This document shows positions 61,001 through 64,000 of a DNA stretch of 64,000 nucleotides, one piece after another. The notes under the pieces are model-generated. The model saw only the letters and a program-made list of their open reading frames with translations. It ran no database searches and was not told where the DNA came from. A program made the translations under genes and the position numbers. Source of the stretch: Lutjanus erythropterus (lineage: Eukaryota; Chordata; Actinopteri; Lutjaniformes; Lutjanidae); assembly GCA_020091685.1 (NCBI GenBank), contig CM034599.1:40131945-40195944 (forward strand). Reading direction: 5' to 3'. Numbering within the stretch: position 1 is the stretch's first letter; each line of letters begins with the position of its first letter.

Positions 61001-61862
61001 GCAAGAGCAAACAATCTCCCTGAGGGGCTTTTCTCCATGGAAAAGATCTTTTCGCTCTTCTCCAGACCGGCTTCAGCAATAGTTTGATTTGGCAACTGAC
61101 TCTGCTGGTAGTAACCTGACATGCCAGATGGTTTGTTACATAGAACCAAAGGTTTCTCACATAACTCACAAATTCAGCTGCCTTACAAGGTAACTGTCCT
61201 ACTATGATTTACGATTCCTTGATCTGATTAGAGTTTAAGCTGAAGTTAACCTGTGTTAGACGTGATAGACGGTTCATCCAATCCCCTGCCAAGCTATTTT
61301 TTTTTTTTTTTTTAAGGTAAAACAGTTTCTTAGGATGACTTCCCAGATGGTTCTGTGTAACAAACCATCTTAGCCCATGGGGCCAGTGCTTACAAACATT
61401 AGTATTTATCTTTGGTATACAGTATAATCATCAGATTATAATCAGTCTTCACTGGGTAAAGGACAGATATCTGTATGGCAATGAGCCTGCCAAGAAAAAC
61501 AAAAGCTGCAGAGAGCAGGTGAGTGAGTGAGCAGTCTGAACCCAGCTGATGTCACAAAGTGTCAAGACAACCAGTCTAGCTAATGAAGGAGAAGGAGCAC
61601 AATGTGGCGAACATGTCACTGAGCAGATATCAAAAATCAACATTATTCAGGGTATCTCCAATATTCATCAACATGCATGGTTTCATTATGTTTATGAATG
61701 AAAAAAGCAGTAACATTAATGCTGGTAGTAGTAGAAATACACCAGACTACATCATATCAGTCAATGTCTTTGTTATCTTGACAAATAAACTTCATTAAAC
61801 AGCACTTGATGAGATCAGAATCAGAGTTTTCCACTTACCTAGATTACTTTCATTGATTGCAT
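9120..61862 (-). CDS. nr6a1: Nuclear receptor subfamily 6 group A member 1 (GCNF), 5' end outside the window
   Basis: Nine minus-strand exons with consistent GT-AG boundaries and phases encode a C4-type nuclear-receptor DNA-binding domain (DBD), a hinge and a ligand-binding domain (LBD) that match vertebrate NR6A1/GCNF closely along their whole length, including [39 protein letters not shown] and [15 protein letters not shown] is an orphan nuclear receptor, mostly a repressor. It binds direct repeats of AGGTCA without a spacer (DR0) as a dimer, silences pluripotency genes such as Oct4 during differentiation, and acts in the germ line and in trunk patterning. These roles are family knowledge. 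Exons: 61839-61862, 21688-21918, 19959-20014, 18857-19017, 16983-17213, 15362-15616, 12689-12810, 12445-12597, 9120-9250. The upstream N-terminal exon(s) were not found and probably lie beyond 64000. Which teleost paralogue this is (a or b) cannot be told from the window. Confidence 0.97.
9474..9506. repeat. Three perfect copies of an 11-bp unit
   Basis: CTGCAGGAGCT repeated three times in tandem in the last intron, about 220 bp before the terminal exon's acceptor in genomic distance. Confidence 0.9.
10710..11310. repeat. Interspersed repeat, family E, copy 1
   Basis: Shares long words with 20880-21230: GAGTCTGGTGAGTTTGGTGA, CAGCTGTTTCTAGGTGAACA and CTCTGTAGGGATCCTCTC. The copies differ by point changes and small gaps. 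Parts at 10710-10870 look like the inverted half. Non-coding; probably another foldback DNA element. Confidence 0.6.
11376..11563 (+). mobile_element. tRNA-derived SINE, copy 1
   Basis: The 5' part is tRNA-like: TAGTAGCTCAGTTGGTAGAG is the D-arm/A-box and GGTTGTGGGTTTGACT the B-box region. It is followed by a SINE body (TTTGCTGCATGTCATCCTCC) and an AAATAAAAGG-type tail. It matches the second copy at 48048-48223. It is not a functional tRNA: the anticodon and acceptor arms do not pair well. Target duplication not clear here. Confidence 0.8.
11831..11869. repeat. Perfect 17-bp inverted repeat, 5-nt loop
   Basis: GTCTCGAGTGGGGGGTG at 11831-11847 is exactly complementary to 11853-11869. Very GC-rich; also G-quadruplex-prone on the plus strand. 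Confidence 0.9.
12445..12597 (-). CDS. nr6a1: nr6a1 LBD exon (helices 9-10 region)
   Basis: A 153-bp exon, phase 1 at both ends, encoding [40 protein letters not shown] and [11 protein letters not shown]. This corresponds to the dimer-surface helices of the LBD, and the spacing is identical to mammalian GCNF with conservative changes only. Acceptor ccgtgcag, donor GTAAGA. Confidence 0.97.
12598..12688 (-). other. nr6a1: Short nr6a1 intron
   Basis: Only 91 bp, with a GTATCA donor and a TGTATCCGTGCAG acceptor. Near the lower size limit for efficient splicing in vertebrates; no other feature. Confidence 0.9.
12689..12810 (-). CDS. nr6a1: nr6a1 LBD exon (helices 6-8 region)
   Basis: A 122-bp exon, phase 2 in and phase 1 out, encoding [20 protein letters not shown] and [20 protein letters not shown]. 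The [16 protein letters not shown] block is the typical LBD segment of this receptor. Acceptor gattcctcag, donor GTATCA, which is a weaker donor than the others in the gene. Only 91 bp of intron separate it from the next exon. Confidence 0.97.
14560..14957. mobile_element. Foldback MITE, family A, 5'-truncated copy
   Basis: Matches 1399-1807 over CCTAAAGCCCCAACATGCC, CACCATTCACTTCCATTGTT and the end TTAGGTGAACTATCCCCTTAA. The left terminal repeat is missing, so the copy is incomplete. Confidence 0.7.
15225..15268. repeat. Perfect 20-bp inverted repeat, 4-nt loop
   Basis: The arm TTGACATGTGTTCTTTGTTA would read outward from the right; the left arm at 15225-15244 (TTGACATGTGTTCTTTGTTA) is exactly complementary to 15249-15268, with ACTG between. 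It lies 94 bp beyond the donor of the exon at 15362-15616. Too short for a typical microRNA precursor. Confidence 0.9.
15362..15616 (-). CDS. nr6a1: nr6a1 LBD exon (helices 3-5 region)
   Basis: A 255-bp exon, phase 2 in and phase 2 out, encoding [40 protein letters not shown] and [20 protein letters not shown], ending [10 protein letters not shown]. It contains the nuclear-receptor LBD signature around helices 3 to 5 (WIKKLPFF...[20 protein letters not shown]). Nearly every residue of the central part agrees with mammalian GCNF. Acceptor gtgtctcag, donor GTGAGT. A perfect 20-bp inverted repeat lies about 94 bp past the donor in the following intron. Confidence 0.98.
15617..16982 (-). other. 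nr6a1: nr6a1 LBD intron
   Basis: 1.4 kb; AT-rich unique sequence apart from a partial family B element at 16556-16860. Confidence 0.85.
16556..16860. mobile_element. Foldback element, family B, partial copy
   Basis: Shows the palindromic core (AGAATCTACTGG, AAAGAAAGTAGTTCCTAC) and the right half of the family: GAGCACCACAAGCTGAGTGC, CAGCTGATATCTCCAAAAC and TTTTGGGGCTAACTGTGTCT. The left half is absent. Confidence 0.7.
16983..17213 (-). CDS. nr6a1: nr6a1 exon: end of hinge and start of the LBD
   Basis: A 231-bp exon, phase 2 at both ends, encoding about residues 155-231: [20 protein letters not shown], a variable stretch with [16 protein letters not shown], then [20 protein letters not shown]. 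Human GCNF has the same succession ([48 protein letters not shown]), so identity is firm although this is the most diverged part of the protein. Acceptor ctgcctccag, donor GTGAGT. A 13-bp DR1-like motif lies in the intron 14 bp from the acceptor. Confidence 0.96.
17228..17240 (+). promoter_or_regulatory. DR1-like nuclear-receptor motif
   Basis: AGGTCA-A-AGGTTA, two half-sites spaced by one base, 14 bp from the exon at 16983-17213. The identical 13-mer occurs at 48392-48404. GCNF itself prefers spacing of zero, so other receptors (HNF4, RXR or COUP-TF class) would fit better. Confidence 0.3.
17320..18118. mobile_element. Foldback MITE, family C, copy 2
   Basis: Left part GGTGTAGGAAGCTAGGAGAT and CTGCTGTGGACAGGGTCAGC; right part is its rough reverse complement (TGTCCACAGCAGTACATTGC, CTTCCTATGCCAGTACTCC). 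Centre contains CCTCGTTTGGTCAG and AAAAGGACAGTTCAGATTCA. Confidence 0.7.
18119..18345 (+). repeat. Interspersed repeat with AAAAGGAATAGTCTGACATT start
   Basis: The opening AAAAGGAATAGTCTGACATT-TTGGG and the later GTGCTAAGCTAGGCTAAAC are characteristic of a DNA element widespread in spiny-rayed fish, here directly abutting family C. Right end uncertain. Confidence 0.6.
18857..19017 (-). CDS. nr6a1: nr6a1 hinge exon
   Basis: A 161-bp exon, phase 0 in and phase 2 out, giving residues about 102-154: [20 protein letters not shown], then an Asn/Gly/Ser-rich stretch ([20 protein letters not shown]) and [10 protein letters not shown]. The order of blocks matches the GCNF hinge, where mammals have [14 protein letters not shown], then [10 protein letters not shown], then NQPSPGSTLSS. 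Low complexity and charge suggest a flexible linker between DBD and LBD. Acceptor cgtctcag, donor GTGAGT. The exon is GC-rich compared with its introns. Confidence 0.96.
19018..19958 (-). other. nr6a1: nr6a1 hinge intron
   Basis: 0.9 kb of apparently single-copy sequence with short CA and purine stretches. Nothing else recognised. Confidence 0.8.
19959..20014 (-). CDS. nr6a1: nr6a1 exon: C-terminal extension of the DBD / hinge
   Basis: A 56-bp exon, phase 1 in and phase 0 out, encoding [19 protein letters not shown]. This is the GCNF carboxy-terminal extension that follows the zinc fingers and in the family contributes to DR0 recognition and dimerisation. Acceptor gtcatgcag, donor GTAAAT. 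A run of seven G residues encodes the Pro-Gly-Gly step. Residues 83-101 of the 451-residue model. Confidence 0.96.
20532..20880. mobile_element. Foldback element, family B, left half
   Basis: Starts TTTAAAGGGACAGTTCACCC, then CTGGCCTGTGGTGCTGTTTA, GAGATATCAGCTGTAGAGAT and the core GCAGTAGAATCTAGGAC. The right half is missing; a family E copy begins where it would lie. Confidence 0.75.
20880..21230. repeat. Interspersed repeat, family E, copy 2
   Basis: Matches 10950-11300 (GGAGTCTGGTGAGTTTAGTG, GCTGTTTCTGGCTAAACAAA, CTCTGTAGGGATGCTTTCC). Confidence 0.6.
21688..21918 (-). CDS. nr6a1: nr6a1 DNA-binding-domain exon
   Basis: This single 231-bp exon holds the whole two-zinc-finger core. In the 451-residue model the first finger uses Cys14, 17, 31 and 34 (C-x2-C-x13-C-x2-C) and the second Cys50, 56, 66 and 69 (C-x5-C-x9-C-x2-C). 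The P-box is CEGCKG, the recognition type for AGGTCA half-sites. All eight zinc ligands are present. Acceptor ccctctgcag, donor GTAAAGT, phase 1 at both ends. The sequence is nearly identical to mammalian GCNF as I remember it; the visible difference is Glu at position 57 (NCEMSRKQ), where mammals have Val. It is isolated, with a 40-kb intron upstream and 1.7 kb downstream. Confidence 0.98.
22432..22530. repeat. Interspersed repeat, family F (GATATATTGG-type)
   Basis: GACTGATATATATTGGTATT followed by GGCATATATGTTGTC. Related stretches at 38155-38240 and 62175-62440. Confidence 0.5.
22531..26311. other. Intron stretch, largely single-copy
   Basis: No gene seen. 24160-24260 has a GACTTGGGACTTG-type simple pattern and 23540-23560 a short CA run. 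Open frames at 25187-25876 overlap on both strands and have no recognisable product. Confidence 0.6.
26312..26333. repeat. CA microsatellite
   Basis: About 11 CA repeats after a C run. Confidence 0.95.
27037..27482. mobile_element. GTTATAAC-rich MITE, copy 2, with intact terminal inverted repeats
   Basis: Left end AGTGTATTGCTGCTATGCC and right end GGCATGGCAGCAATACACT are near-perfect inverted repeats, followed inward by AGAAACAGAAAAAC and GTTTTTCTTTTTCT. The 446-bp body again consists of TTATAACA palindromic words. Non-coding. Confidence 0.75.
27490..28555. repeat. Cluster of family D AT-rich elements
   Basis: Recurring words CTGCAGATTATTTTCTTGAT, TCTCTGACAGTAAACTGAAT, GGACAAAACAAGACATTT, AATCGATTAATTGTCAAC and AGTTGCAGCCTGAATG. 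At least two overlapping copies. The family edge is GGCTGCAACTAAY on one side and its complement on the other; it is common in spiny-rayed fish. Confidence 0.65.
29490..30080. repeat. Family D elements
   Basis: Words TTAGTTGATTGAAAGAAAAC, TTTGTCCACAACAAGATTTT, GATCAATCAGTTATTTGATA and CTTCTTCAATGTGAGGATTT. Two copies in opposite orientation appear to meet near 29830. Confidence 0.6.
30648..31190. repeat. Family D element, sharing a near-identical segment with 33420-34245
   Basis: Starts GACTGCAACTAATGAATATT and ends GATTGTTGCAGCCCTAG. 30787-30890 is almost identical to 33891-33990, including AGTTGGTAACTAATTTTCTT and GCCCCAGTTCTGATTCCAAT. Confidence 0.7.
31645..31687. repeat. CA microsatellite
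   Basis: About 21 uninterrupted CA units. Confidence 0.95.
31700..33148. other. Intron stretch, single-copy
   Basis: No gene or repeat recognised. Overlapping open frames on both strands at 31946-32484 have no recognisable product and no splice context. Confidence 0.55.
33149..33173. repeat. TAA microsatellite
   Basis: Eight TAA units. Confidence 0.95.
33420..34245. repeat. Family D element cluster
   Basis: Contains TCCAACCGACAGTCCAAAAC, AGTTGGTAACTAATTTTCTT and TTGCAGCCTCAACAG at the right edge; a GTTT microsatellite interrupts it at 34042-34061. Confidence 0.65.
34868..34919. repeat. TG microsatellite
   Basis: 26 perfect TG units. Confidence 0.97.
34920..36540. other. Non-repetitive intron block upstream of the candidate promoter region
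   Basis: No transposon recognised. 35730-36330 is of high complexity with homeodomain-like ATTA and TAAT words (CTCATTAGCCTGG, AATCATTAACAAGCC) and may be a conserved regulatory element. A G-quadruplex motif is at 35696-35724. Confidence 0.4.
35696..35724 (+). other. G-quadruplex motif
   Basis: Five GGG tracts spaced by one to five bases (GTGGGTGGGAGG followed by TTGGGTGGGTGGG). Confidence 0.7.
36562..36577 (-). CDS. nr6a1: Candidate alternative first coding exon of nr6a1 (MDTWE)
   Basis: On the minus strand ATGGATACATGGGAAG runs into a consensus donor GTAAGAG. The start codon has G at -3 and G at +4. The donor is phase 1, exactly what the DBD exon needs, so splicing yields [14 protein letters not shown] and a 451-residue receptor without the long N-terminus. 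Upstream (36578-36800) the DNA is non-repetitive, with a TATA-like CTTTTATTTAG about 55-65 bp before the start. Two out-of-frame upstream ATGs are present. I infer a second promoter inside the large intron. The alternative is a chance start codon plus donor. Confidence 0.5.
36578..36900 (-). promoter_or_regulatory. nr6a1: Possible promoter of the short nr6a1 isoform
   Basis: Non-repetitive sequence immediately upstream of the candidate first exon. A TATA-like CTTTTATTTAG is near 36628-36640; further upstream are purine-rich tracts (GAGAAAGAAAAGAGAGG) typical of GA-box promoters. No CpG island. Inferred only from the candidate exon. Confidence 0.35.
37345..38145. mobile_element. Family B foldback elements, composite
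   Basis: Starts CTGGCCTGTGGTGCTGTTTA and ends TTTTGGGGTGAACTGTCCCT. Two palindromic cores (TTCTACTAGAAAGAAAGTGG near 37610 and GTAGATTCTACTCCAGAGAG near 37890) show that two copies overlap or that one inserted into another. Confidence 0.7.
38155..38240. repeat. Interspersed repeat, family F
   Basis: ATTGGCCTATCACAGATATA and TATATCGGCATATATGCCGT. Confidence 0.5.
38713..38980. repeat. Family D element
   Basis: AGCTGCAAAGCTTAATTGAT at one edge, GGACAAAACAAGACATTTGG inside, GTAGTTGCAGTAGTTG at the other. Confidence 0.65.
39463..39999. mobile_element. Family B foldback element, nearly complete
   Basis: Starts TTAAAGGAACAGTCACCCCA and ends GATTGTGAGGTAAACTGTCC-GTTTAA. Core TAGTTTCTAAAGTC between two GTAGGAACTACTTT / AAAGTAGTTCCTAC arms. 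About 540 bp, no coding capacity. Confidence 0.75.
40255..40279 (-). CDS. nr6a1: Second, weaker candidate alternative first exon (MKEENPLD)
   Basis: On the minus strand an ATG with G at -3 opens eight codons (M-K-E-E-N-P-L-D) and one extra G before a donor GTAAGAC, again in phase 1 and compatible with the DBD exon. An acceptor-like ccctacccag at 40293-40302 would alternatively make 40255-40292 a 38-bp internal exon, but that length breaks the frame between phase-1 exons. The surrounding 40230-40560 is GC-richer and non-repetitive. This is inference from splice-site quality and phase only. Confidence 0.28.
41194..41220 (+). other. G-run, quadruplex-prone
   Basis: A run of twelve G followed by AGGAGGGGGGCTGGGG. 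A similar run of twelve to thirteen G is at 34719-34732. Confidence 0.8.
41640..41865. repeat. Family D element, partial
   Basis: TCTGACAGTAAATGAAGTCT, TTGGACAAAAGAAAACATTT and TTGTTAGTTACAGCCCTA. Confidence 0.6.
42365..42430. repeat. CA microsatellite, interrupted
   Basis: About 17 CA units, then CGCACACACA-type interruptions. Confidence 0.95.
43239..43735. repeat. Three diverged tandem copies of a unit of about 165-175 bp
   Basis: Unit starts near 43243, 43415 and 43578. Each carries TTCAT-CTCAGTTTTCA-like, TGTTTCAAAGACA, AATTATGG and GAATTGTAAATA words in the same order, then AAAAAAGCTGA. AT-rich, no long open frame. Confidence 0.6.
44610..44735. repeat. Interspersed repeat with CATTTACACCTGGTATCA start
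   Basis: CACCCCATTTACACCTGGTA, then TGATCCGATCTCGCC and CTCATCACGATCAGATC. This resembles a terminal piece of a fish DNA transposon. Ends not defined. Confidence 0.45.
44740..46727. other. Intron stretch, AT-rich
   Basis: No gene seen. 45270-45430 contains a fragment of an interspersed repeat ending near CATATCGCCCAGCCC. Confidence 0.5.
46728..47072. mobile_element. Family B foldback element, left half
   Basis: Starts TTAAAGGGACAGTTCACTCC and runs through the core GTAGGAACTACTTTCTTTCT to AAAGGAGTTCCTACATGAAA. A second core-like piece of the family is at 47411-47490, beyond the inverted-arm element. Confidence 0.75.
47075..47700. mobile_element. Large inverted-repeat element
   Basis: Arm 47075-47240 and arm 47505-47700 are reverse complements (AACTGGACAAAATGACACCT against GGTGTCATTTTGTCCAGTT; AAGGGTTTGAGAACATG against CATGTTCTCAAACCCTT), with some divergence. 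The spacer carries family B core sequence. Confidence 0.7.
48048..48223 (+). mobile_element. tRNA-derived SINE, copy 2, with target-site duplication
   Basis: A-box region TATAGCTCACTTGGTAGAGA, B-box GGTTCGATTCC, body CCATTTGCTGCATGTCATCC, tail TTAAAGGCAAAAAGATC. Flanked by a perfect 15-bp direct repeat AGAAATGAGGGATTA at 48033-48047 and 48224-48238, the target duplication. An inserted retroposon, not a tRNA gene. Confidence 0.9.
48626..48819. mobile_element. Short MITE with CACTG ends
   Basis: Left end CACTGTAAATAC, right end GCTTTTTTCAGTG. A further outer end TTTTACAGTG at 49632 suggests a second, nested or older copy across 48820-49632. The CACTG terminus is typical of hAT-like or related non-autonomous elements of fish. 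Confidence 0.5.
49740..50056. repeat. Family D element
   Basis: GAACTGCAATGATTTGTTGA at the left, TCTCTGACAGTAAACTGAAT inside, CAATAGTTGCGGCCT at the right; the copy is close to that at 27940-28100. Confidence 0.65.
51690..52385. mobile_element. Foldback element with microsatellite core
   Basis: Left half (AACAGGTTTTTATTGTTACA, AAGAATGTTAATAAAAGCC) is the inverted form of the right half (GGCTTTTATTAACATTCTTA, AACATGTTTATTATGCAATA). The centre holds GAT and TAA microsatellites at 51976-52064. About 700 bp. Confidence 0.65.
51976..52064. repeat. GAT and TAA microsatellites
   Basis: About seven GAT units followed, after a short interruption, by about 17 TAA units. Confidence 0.95.
52939..53521. 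mobile_element. Foldback MITE, family C, copy 3
   Basis: Starts TTAAAAGGGAAAGTTCAGAT and ends AAATTACCCCTTTAAG. Inside: CAGTGTAGGAAGCTAAGCAA and its inverted counterpart TGCTTAGCTTCCTACACCAA. Confidence 0.75.
53698..54266. mobile_element. Family B foldback element, complete copy
   Basis: Starts TTTAAAGGGACACTTCACC and ends TTTTGGGGTGAACTATTCCT-TTAA. At its centre 53999-54031 is a perfect 14-bp hairpin GCAGTGAATCAACC with loop ATCTA, unlike the core of other copies. Confidence 0.75.
54324..54395 (+). repeat. Dispersed repeat, copy 2
   Basis: Matches 733-815 (CTGAATGGAACAGGGCCTTA, TTACACTACTATTTCATGTC). Confidence 0.55.
54396..56327. other. Intron stretch, single-copy, pyrimidine-rich parts
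   Basis: No gene seen. 55270-55460 is CT-rich. 55470-55860 is GC-richer and non-repetitive and might be regulatory. Confidence 0.45.
56393..57202. mobile_element. Foldback MITE, family C, complete copy between long direct repeats
   Basis: Starts TTAAAGGGATAGTTCGGATT and ends AGTCTGAACTATCCCTTTAA. About 810 bp. It is bracketed by two related copies of a sequence of about 70 bp (56328-56396 and 57201-57273) containing GAAACATGTAGCATGGATAA. Confidence 0.8.
57440..58159. promoter_or_regulatory. Non-repetitive block, possible conserved regulatory element
   Basis: Free of the repeat families that fill neighbouring DNA and rich in homeodomain, PBX/MEIS and TCF/SOX-like words (GGCTAATAATCAAAGCAG, CTGCTAATCATCC, CATCCAATCACAG, GAGCTAATGACATG). 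Ends at the strong donor at 58158. Conservation is guessed, not measured. Confidence 0.3.
58160..58184 (-). CDS. Possible cryptic or optional exon with a strong donor
   Basis: The donor GAAG|GTAAGTCGG is near perfect. Two acceptors are possible: catcatcag (giving 25 bp, phase 0 to 1) with a pyrimidine tract TTTCTCTCCTTTTACCTG, or cctgtag (giving 18 bp, phase 1 to 1, reading G-P-P-L-G-E-D). The second would fit in frame after the microexon. It lies beside a non-repetitive block. No protein or transcript evidence supports it. Confidence 0.2.
58185..60600. other. Intron stretch, AT-rich
   Basis: Contains small family D-like fragments near 58870 and 59220-59280. No gene seen. Confidence 0.5.
60672..60895 (+). 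pseudogene. Decayed N-terminal fragment of a hAT/ZMYM-like transposase
   Basis: From ATG at 60672 the frame reads [20 protein letters not shown] and GFK, a stop, then [20 protein letters not shown] and LAEKSS, a stop, and after a frame change [15 protein letters not shown]. The MYCSVC...H motif and the [10 protein letters not shown] motif resemble the TTF-type zinc finger at the start of hAT transposases and ZMYM1-like proteins. An acceptor-like TTTTATTTCAG lies just upstream. The catalytic part is absent. A plain DNA-transposon relic. Confidence 0.55.
61839..61862 (-). CDS. nr6a1: nr6a1 microexon, N-terminal region before the DBD
   Basis: A 24-bp exon bounded by a good acceptor (ctgtttccacag) and a consensus donor (GTAAGT). 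It starts and ends in phase 1, so it adds exactly eight codons and can be skipped without a frame shift. Read with a G from the previous exon it gives D-A-I-N-E-S-N-L, and its last G joins AT of the DBD exon to give D-D-P-A-D-Q-R-T-C. The variable segment just before the DBD in mammalian GCNF occupies the same place and differs between isoforms, which fits an optional microexon. No other protein evidence is available for so short a piece. The call rests on splice sites, phase and position. Confidence 0.7.
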   Translation of the reverse strand: MQSMKVI

Positions 61863-64000
61863 CTGTGGAAACAGAAAACAGGAGCCTTATCAATACACAT
61901 GATCAATAGAGATGGAATTTGAGGACAGATCTAAGCAGTGAGGGTCCAGCCTTCTCCTCTGGTAATGTTATGTCTATGTGCTCAGTCGAGACACTCGGCC
62001 TGACATGCTGAGGCCTGTCCTGCAGGAAGGAGCAGGTATGCACTCTGAACACAGAGCAGTGCTGCACTGTGGTGCAGACAAGTCACTGTCAGGTAGGTGT
62101 TACACAGTTCACTCACTACATTCTCAAATATTTTACATTGTACTTATCTACTGTAACACAATCTTTCTGCGTAGAGACTGACTGATATTAAAGTAAAAAA
62201 ACACATAAAATATAATTATTAAAATATAAATTAAACAAAAATAAATTAAAAATATAAACTGAACAAAATTAATGTATATATATTAAACTGAATTATATTA
62301 TTACACAAAATACTGCATAGAAAACTAAAAACAACAACAACAACAAAAAGTTTATCAGACAATTTATATGTCAATACCGATACAGACAAATATTTCTGAC
62401 AATATCACTGACCAATACATTGATCAGGCTCTATTTCTGTGTCAAGATTCAGGTCACTCAAATTCATTGACATAGATTTGGGTTGACAGATGGGACATGT
62501 CCCTACCTCTGTCAAACTATATTAACCTGAGCCTTAATGAAATAAAAGTCAGATGTCAGACAAATAATGAAATGTGAAATATTACTTTAAATTAAAAAAA
62601 AAAAAACACATAATAGAAGTACTGTATGAGACAGGTTATATAAGCAAATACATGTTGCATAAAGCAATGAAGTAACCATTTGGCAGAATCAAGCTCTTTG
62701 TGTGTGAAAGTGTCTGAGAGAAACTGCACTCATACAAATGTGCAAATTGCTCAATTGACAAATTATGTGTAAATCTTTATTCTTCAGCTTGGAAACAATA
62801 CTCAGACAAAAAAAAGAAAAACTCATTGTCATTTAAGAGCCTCTGGAGCTCCACAGCTGATTAAGTTTTCTCTGGAAAATGCTTGATTTTTTTTTTTTTA
62901 TTGTTTGTATTTGTATTTCATTGTGTCTGTCCACACCAATGACATGGAAGTCAAGACAATTTTATTTATCACTCGTTCTTGAGAATTGAGACAAAGCTGC
63001 ATTTTGAGGGGGTTTTGATTTTTACTCTTCTATTATGCTGCAAAAAATATATTTTAAAAGATTGAATTCTTGGCTATCAAACCTCTTATTTTATTTAACT
63101 CTTATTTAGCGTTGATTTAAGGGCTACAGAGTTGACATGTAATGGTTGAGACACATCTGATAAACATTATTCAGTTATCTTTTTTGAAAAATATAAAGTT
63201 TACCAATGCTTGAGCAATATTCTTGCCTTTTTAAAAAAAAAAAACAAGCAAGCGAGACAGGGGTCCTTTTTCCCTGTATTGATTGGATCATGTTTTCGTA
63301 AAAAAAACAAAAAAACAAAACAGACAGAGTTGATGGAAATCTGGGACACAACTTTCATTAAAAATACACTTCAAAAGATGATTAACAGCACATTTGTATC
63401 CCTATGTTATCAGGAGTTATTGTTAGTTTTAAATTTTGAATTATCTGAAGTTGTGAATTCTTGTCTGGCACAAGGGTGTTTTCTATGACAAGTGGAAATA
63501 TTTTACAAATTGCATATATTTCATGTATGTGTGCATGTAAAAATAATAATAATTAAAAATAATTGTAATTAAATCTTTGGTATTAATAATTTTTTAAGTC
63601 TTTTTTTCTCTAGGACATGATTTGTCCCAATTCCAAGTCAGTCTCGACTGTTCACTTTAAAAAAAAATATTTTTTTACAGAGACCTAACAGTTCCCAGGA
63701 ACAAGCACTGACTAAGCTGACATTGGCGAGAAAAACTTCCTTTTAACAGGCAGAAACCTTGAACAGGACCAGACTTTGTGGAAGGCAGCCCTCCACCTCA
63801 ACCGGAAGTGAATATTAGTGTTTCTCACAGCACTGAAAATCTACATTTTTCCAGAAACAACTTTCTGTGGATAATCCACAGGACACACTGTCAATTGCTC
63901 TGCTGAAACCACATCTCATTACCCAGGCAAATAAAACCTGTGTGCATGGCTAGATACCACAGGGGTAAGTGAGACAATATGTGTTTTTGTAATTTGGGCA
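61863..64000 (-). other. nr6a1: Intron upstream of the microexon, continuing past the window
   Basis: 62175-62440 is AT-rich family F repeat; 62180-62350 has TAAAATATAAAT-type simple sequence. 63781-63810 (CTCAACCGGAAGTGAATATT) is GC-richer, but no exon with proper splice sites was recognised. The first coding exon should lie beyond 64000. Confidence 0.6.
62175..62440. repeat. Interspersed repeat, family F, with AT-rich insert
   Basis: GACTGACTGATATTAAAGTA at the left; TGTCAATACCGATACAGACA and TTGATCAGGCTCTA at the right. Confidence 0.5.

Larger units (their letters stand above)
21919..61838 (-). other. nr6a1: Giant nr6a1 intron (about 40 kb)
   Basis: Separates the microexon from the DBD exon. 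It contains most repeats of the window, the candidate alternative first exons at 36562 and 40255, and non-repetitive blocks that may be regulatory (35730-36330, 36541-36900, 57440-58160). In mammals the mir-181a-2/b-2 cluster lies antisense in an NR6A1 intron; I did not find its mature sequences here by eye. Confidence 0.85.

Noticed and set aside
1-64000. Retroviral or LTR elements, large virus-like elements
   Set aside because: No gag, pol or envelope-like frames and no long terminal direct repeats recognised.

Overview
The window is nuclear DNA from a vertebrate, most likely a spiny-rayed (acanthopterygian) teleost. It holds one recognisable gene, cut into small GT-AG exons on the minus strand: nr6a1 (germ cell nuclear factor, GCNF), an orphan nuclear receptor. 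The rest is intron, a probable long 3' UTR, a short intergenic flank, and many short non-autonomous DNA transposons, two tRNA-derived SINEs and microsatellites of the kind common in spiny-rayed fish. I see no rRNA, free-standing tRNA, CRISPR array, operon or LTR element.

Layout from high to low coordinate, which is the direction of transcription. Positions 61863-64000 are intron leading to 5' exon(s) outside the window. A 24-bp phase-1/phase-1 microexon lies at 61839-61862. A 40-kb intron (21919-61838) follows. It is packed with repeats but also holds non-repetitive blocks and three sites with good splice donors. One of these, at 36562-36577, is a good candidate alternative first exon: a start codon in strong context, six coding positions and a donor whose phase fits the DNA-binding-domain exon. 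Then come the zinc-finger exon (21688-21918), two hinge exons (19959-20014, 18857-19017) and five ligand-binding-domain exons (16983-17213, 15362-15616, 12689-12810, 12445-12597, 9120-9250). Splice phases agree at every junction. Starting from the candidate internal promoter the exons give a 451-residue protein with no internal stop.

Downstream of the stop codon, the only canonical AATAAA I found on the minus strand is at 2583-2588, so the 3' UTR may be about 6.5 kb and contain several transposon copies. Beyond it are an E-box/half-site cluster and a TATA-like motif on the minus strand. In other vertebrates NR5A1 lies just downstream of NR6A1 in the same orientation, so these could belong to its 5' end, but no NR5A1 coding exon is visible.

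The most interesting points are the candidate internal promoters, the microexon, long foldback repeat families with shared architecture, a transposon copy bracketed by about 70-bp direct repeats, a decayed hAT/ZMYM-like transposase start at 60672, and two perfect hairpins close to exons. I found no convincing wholly new system.
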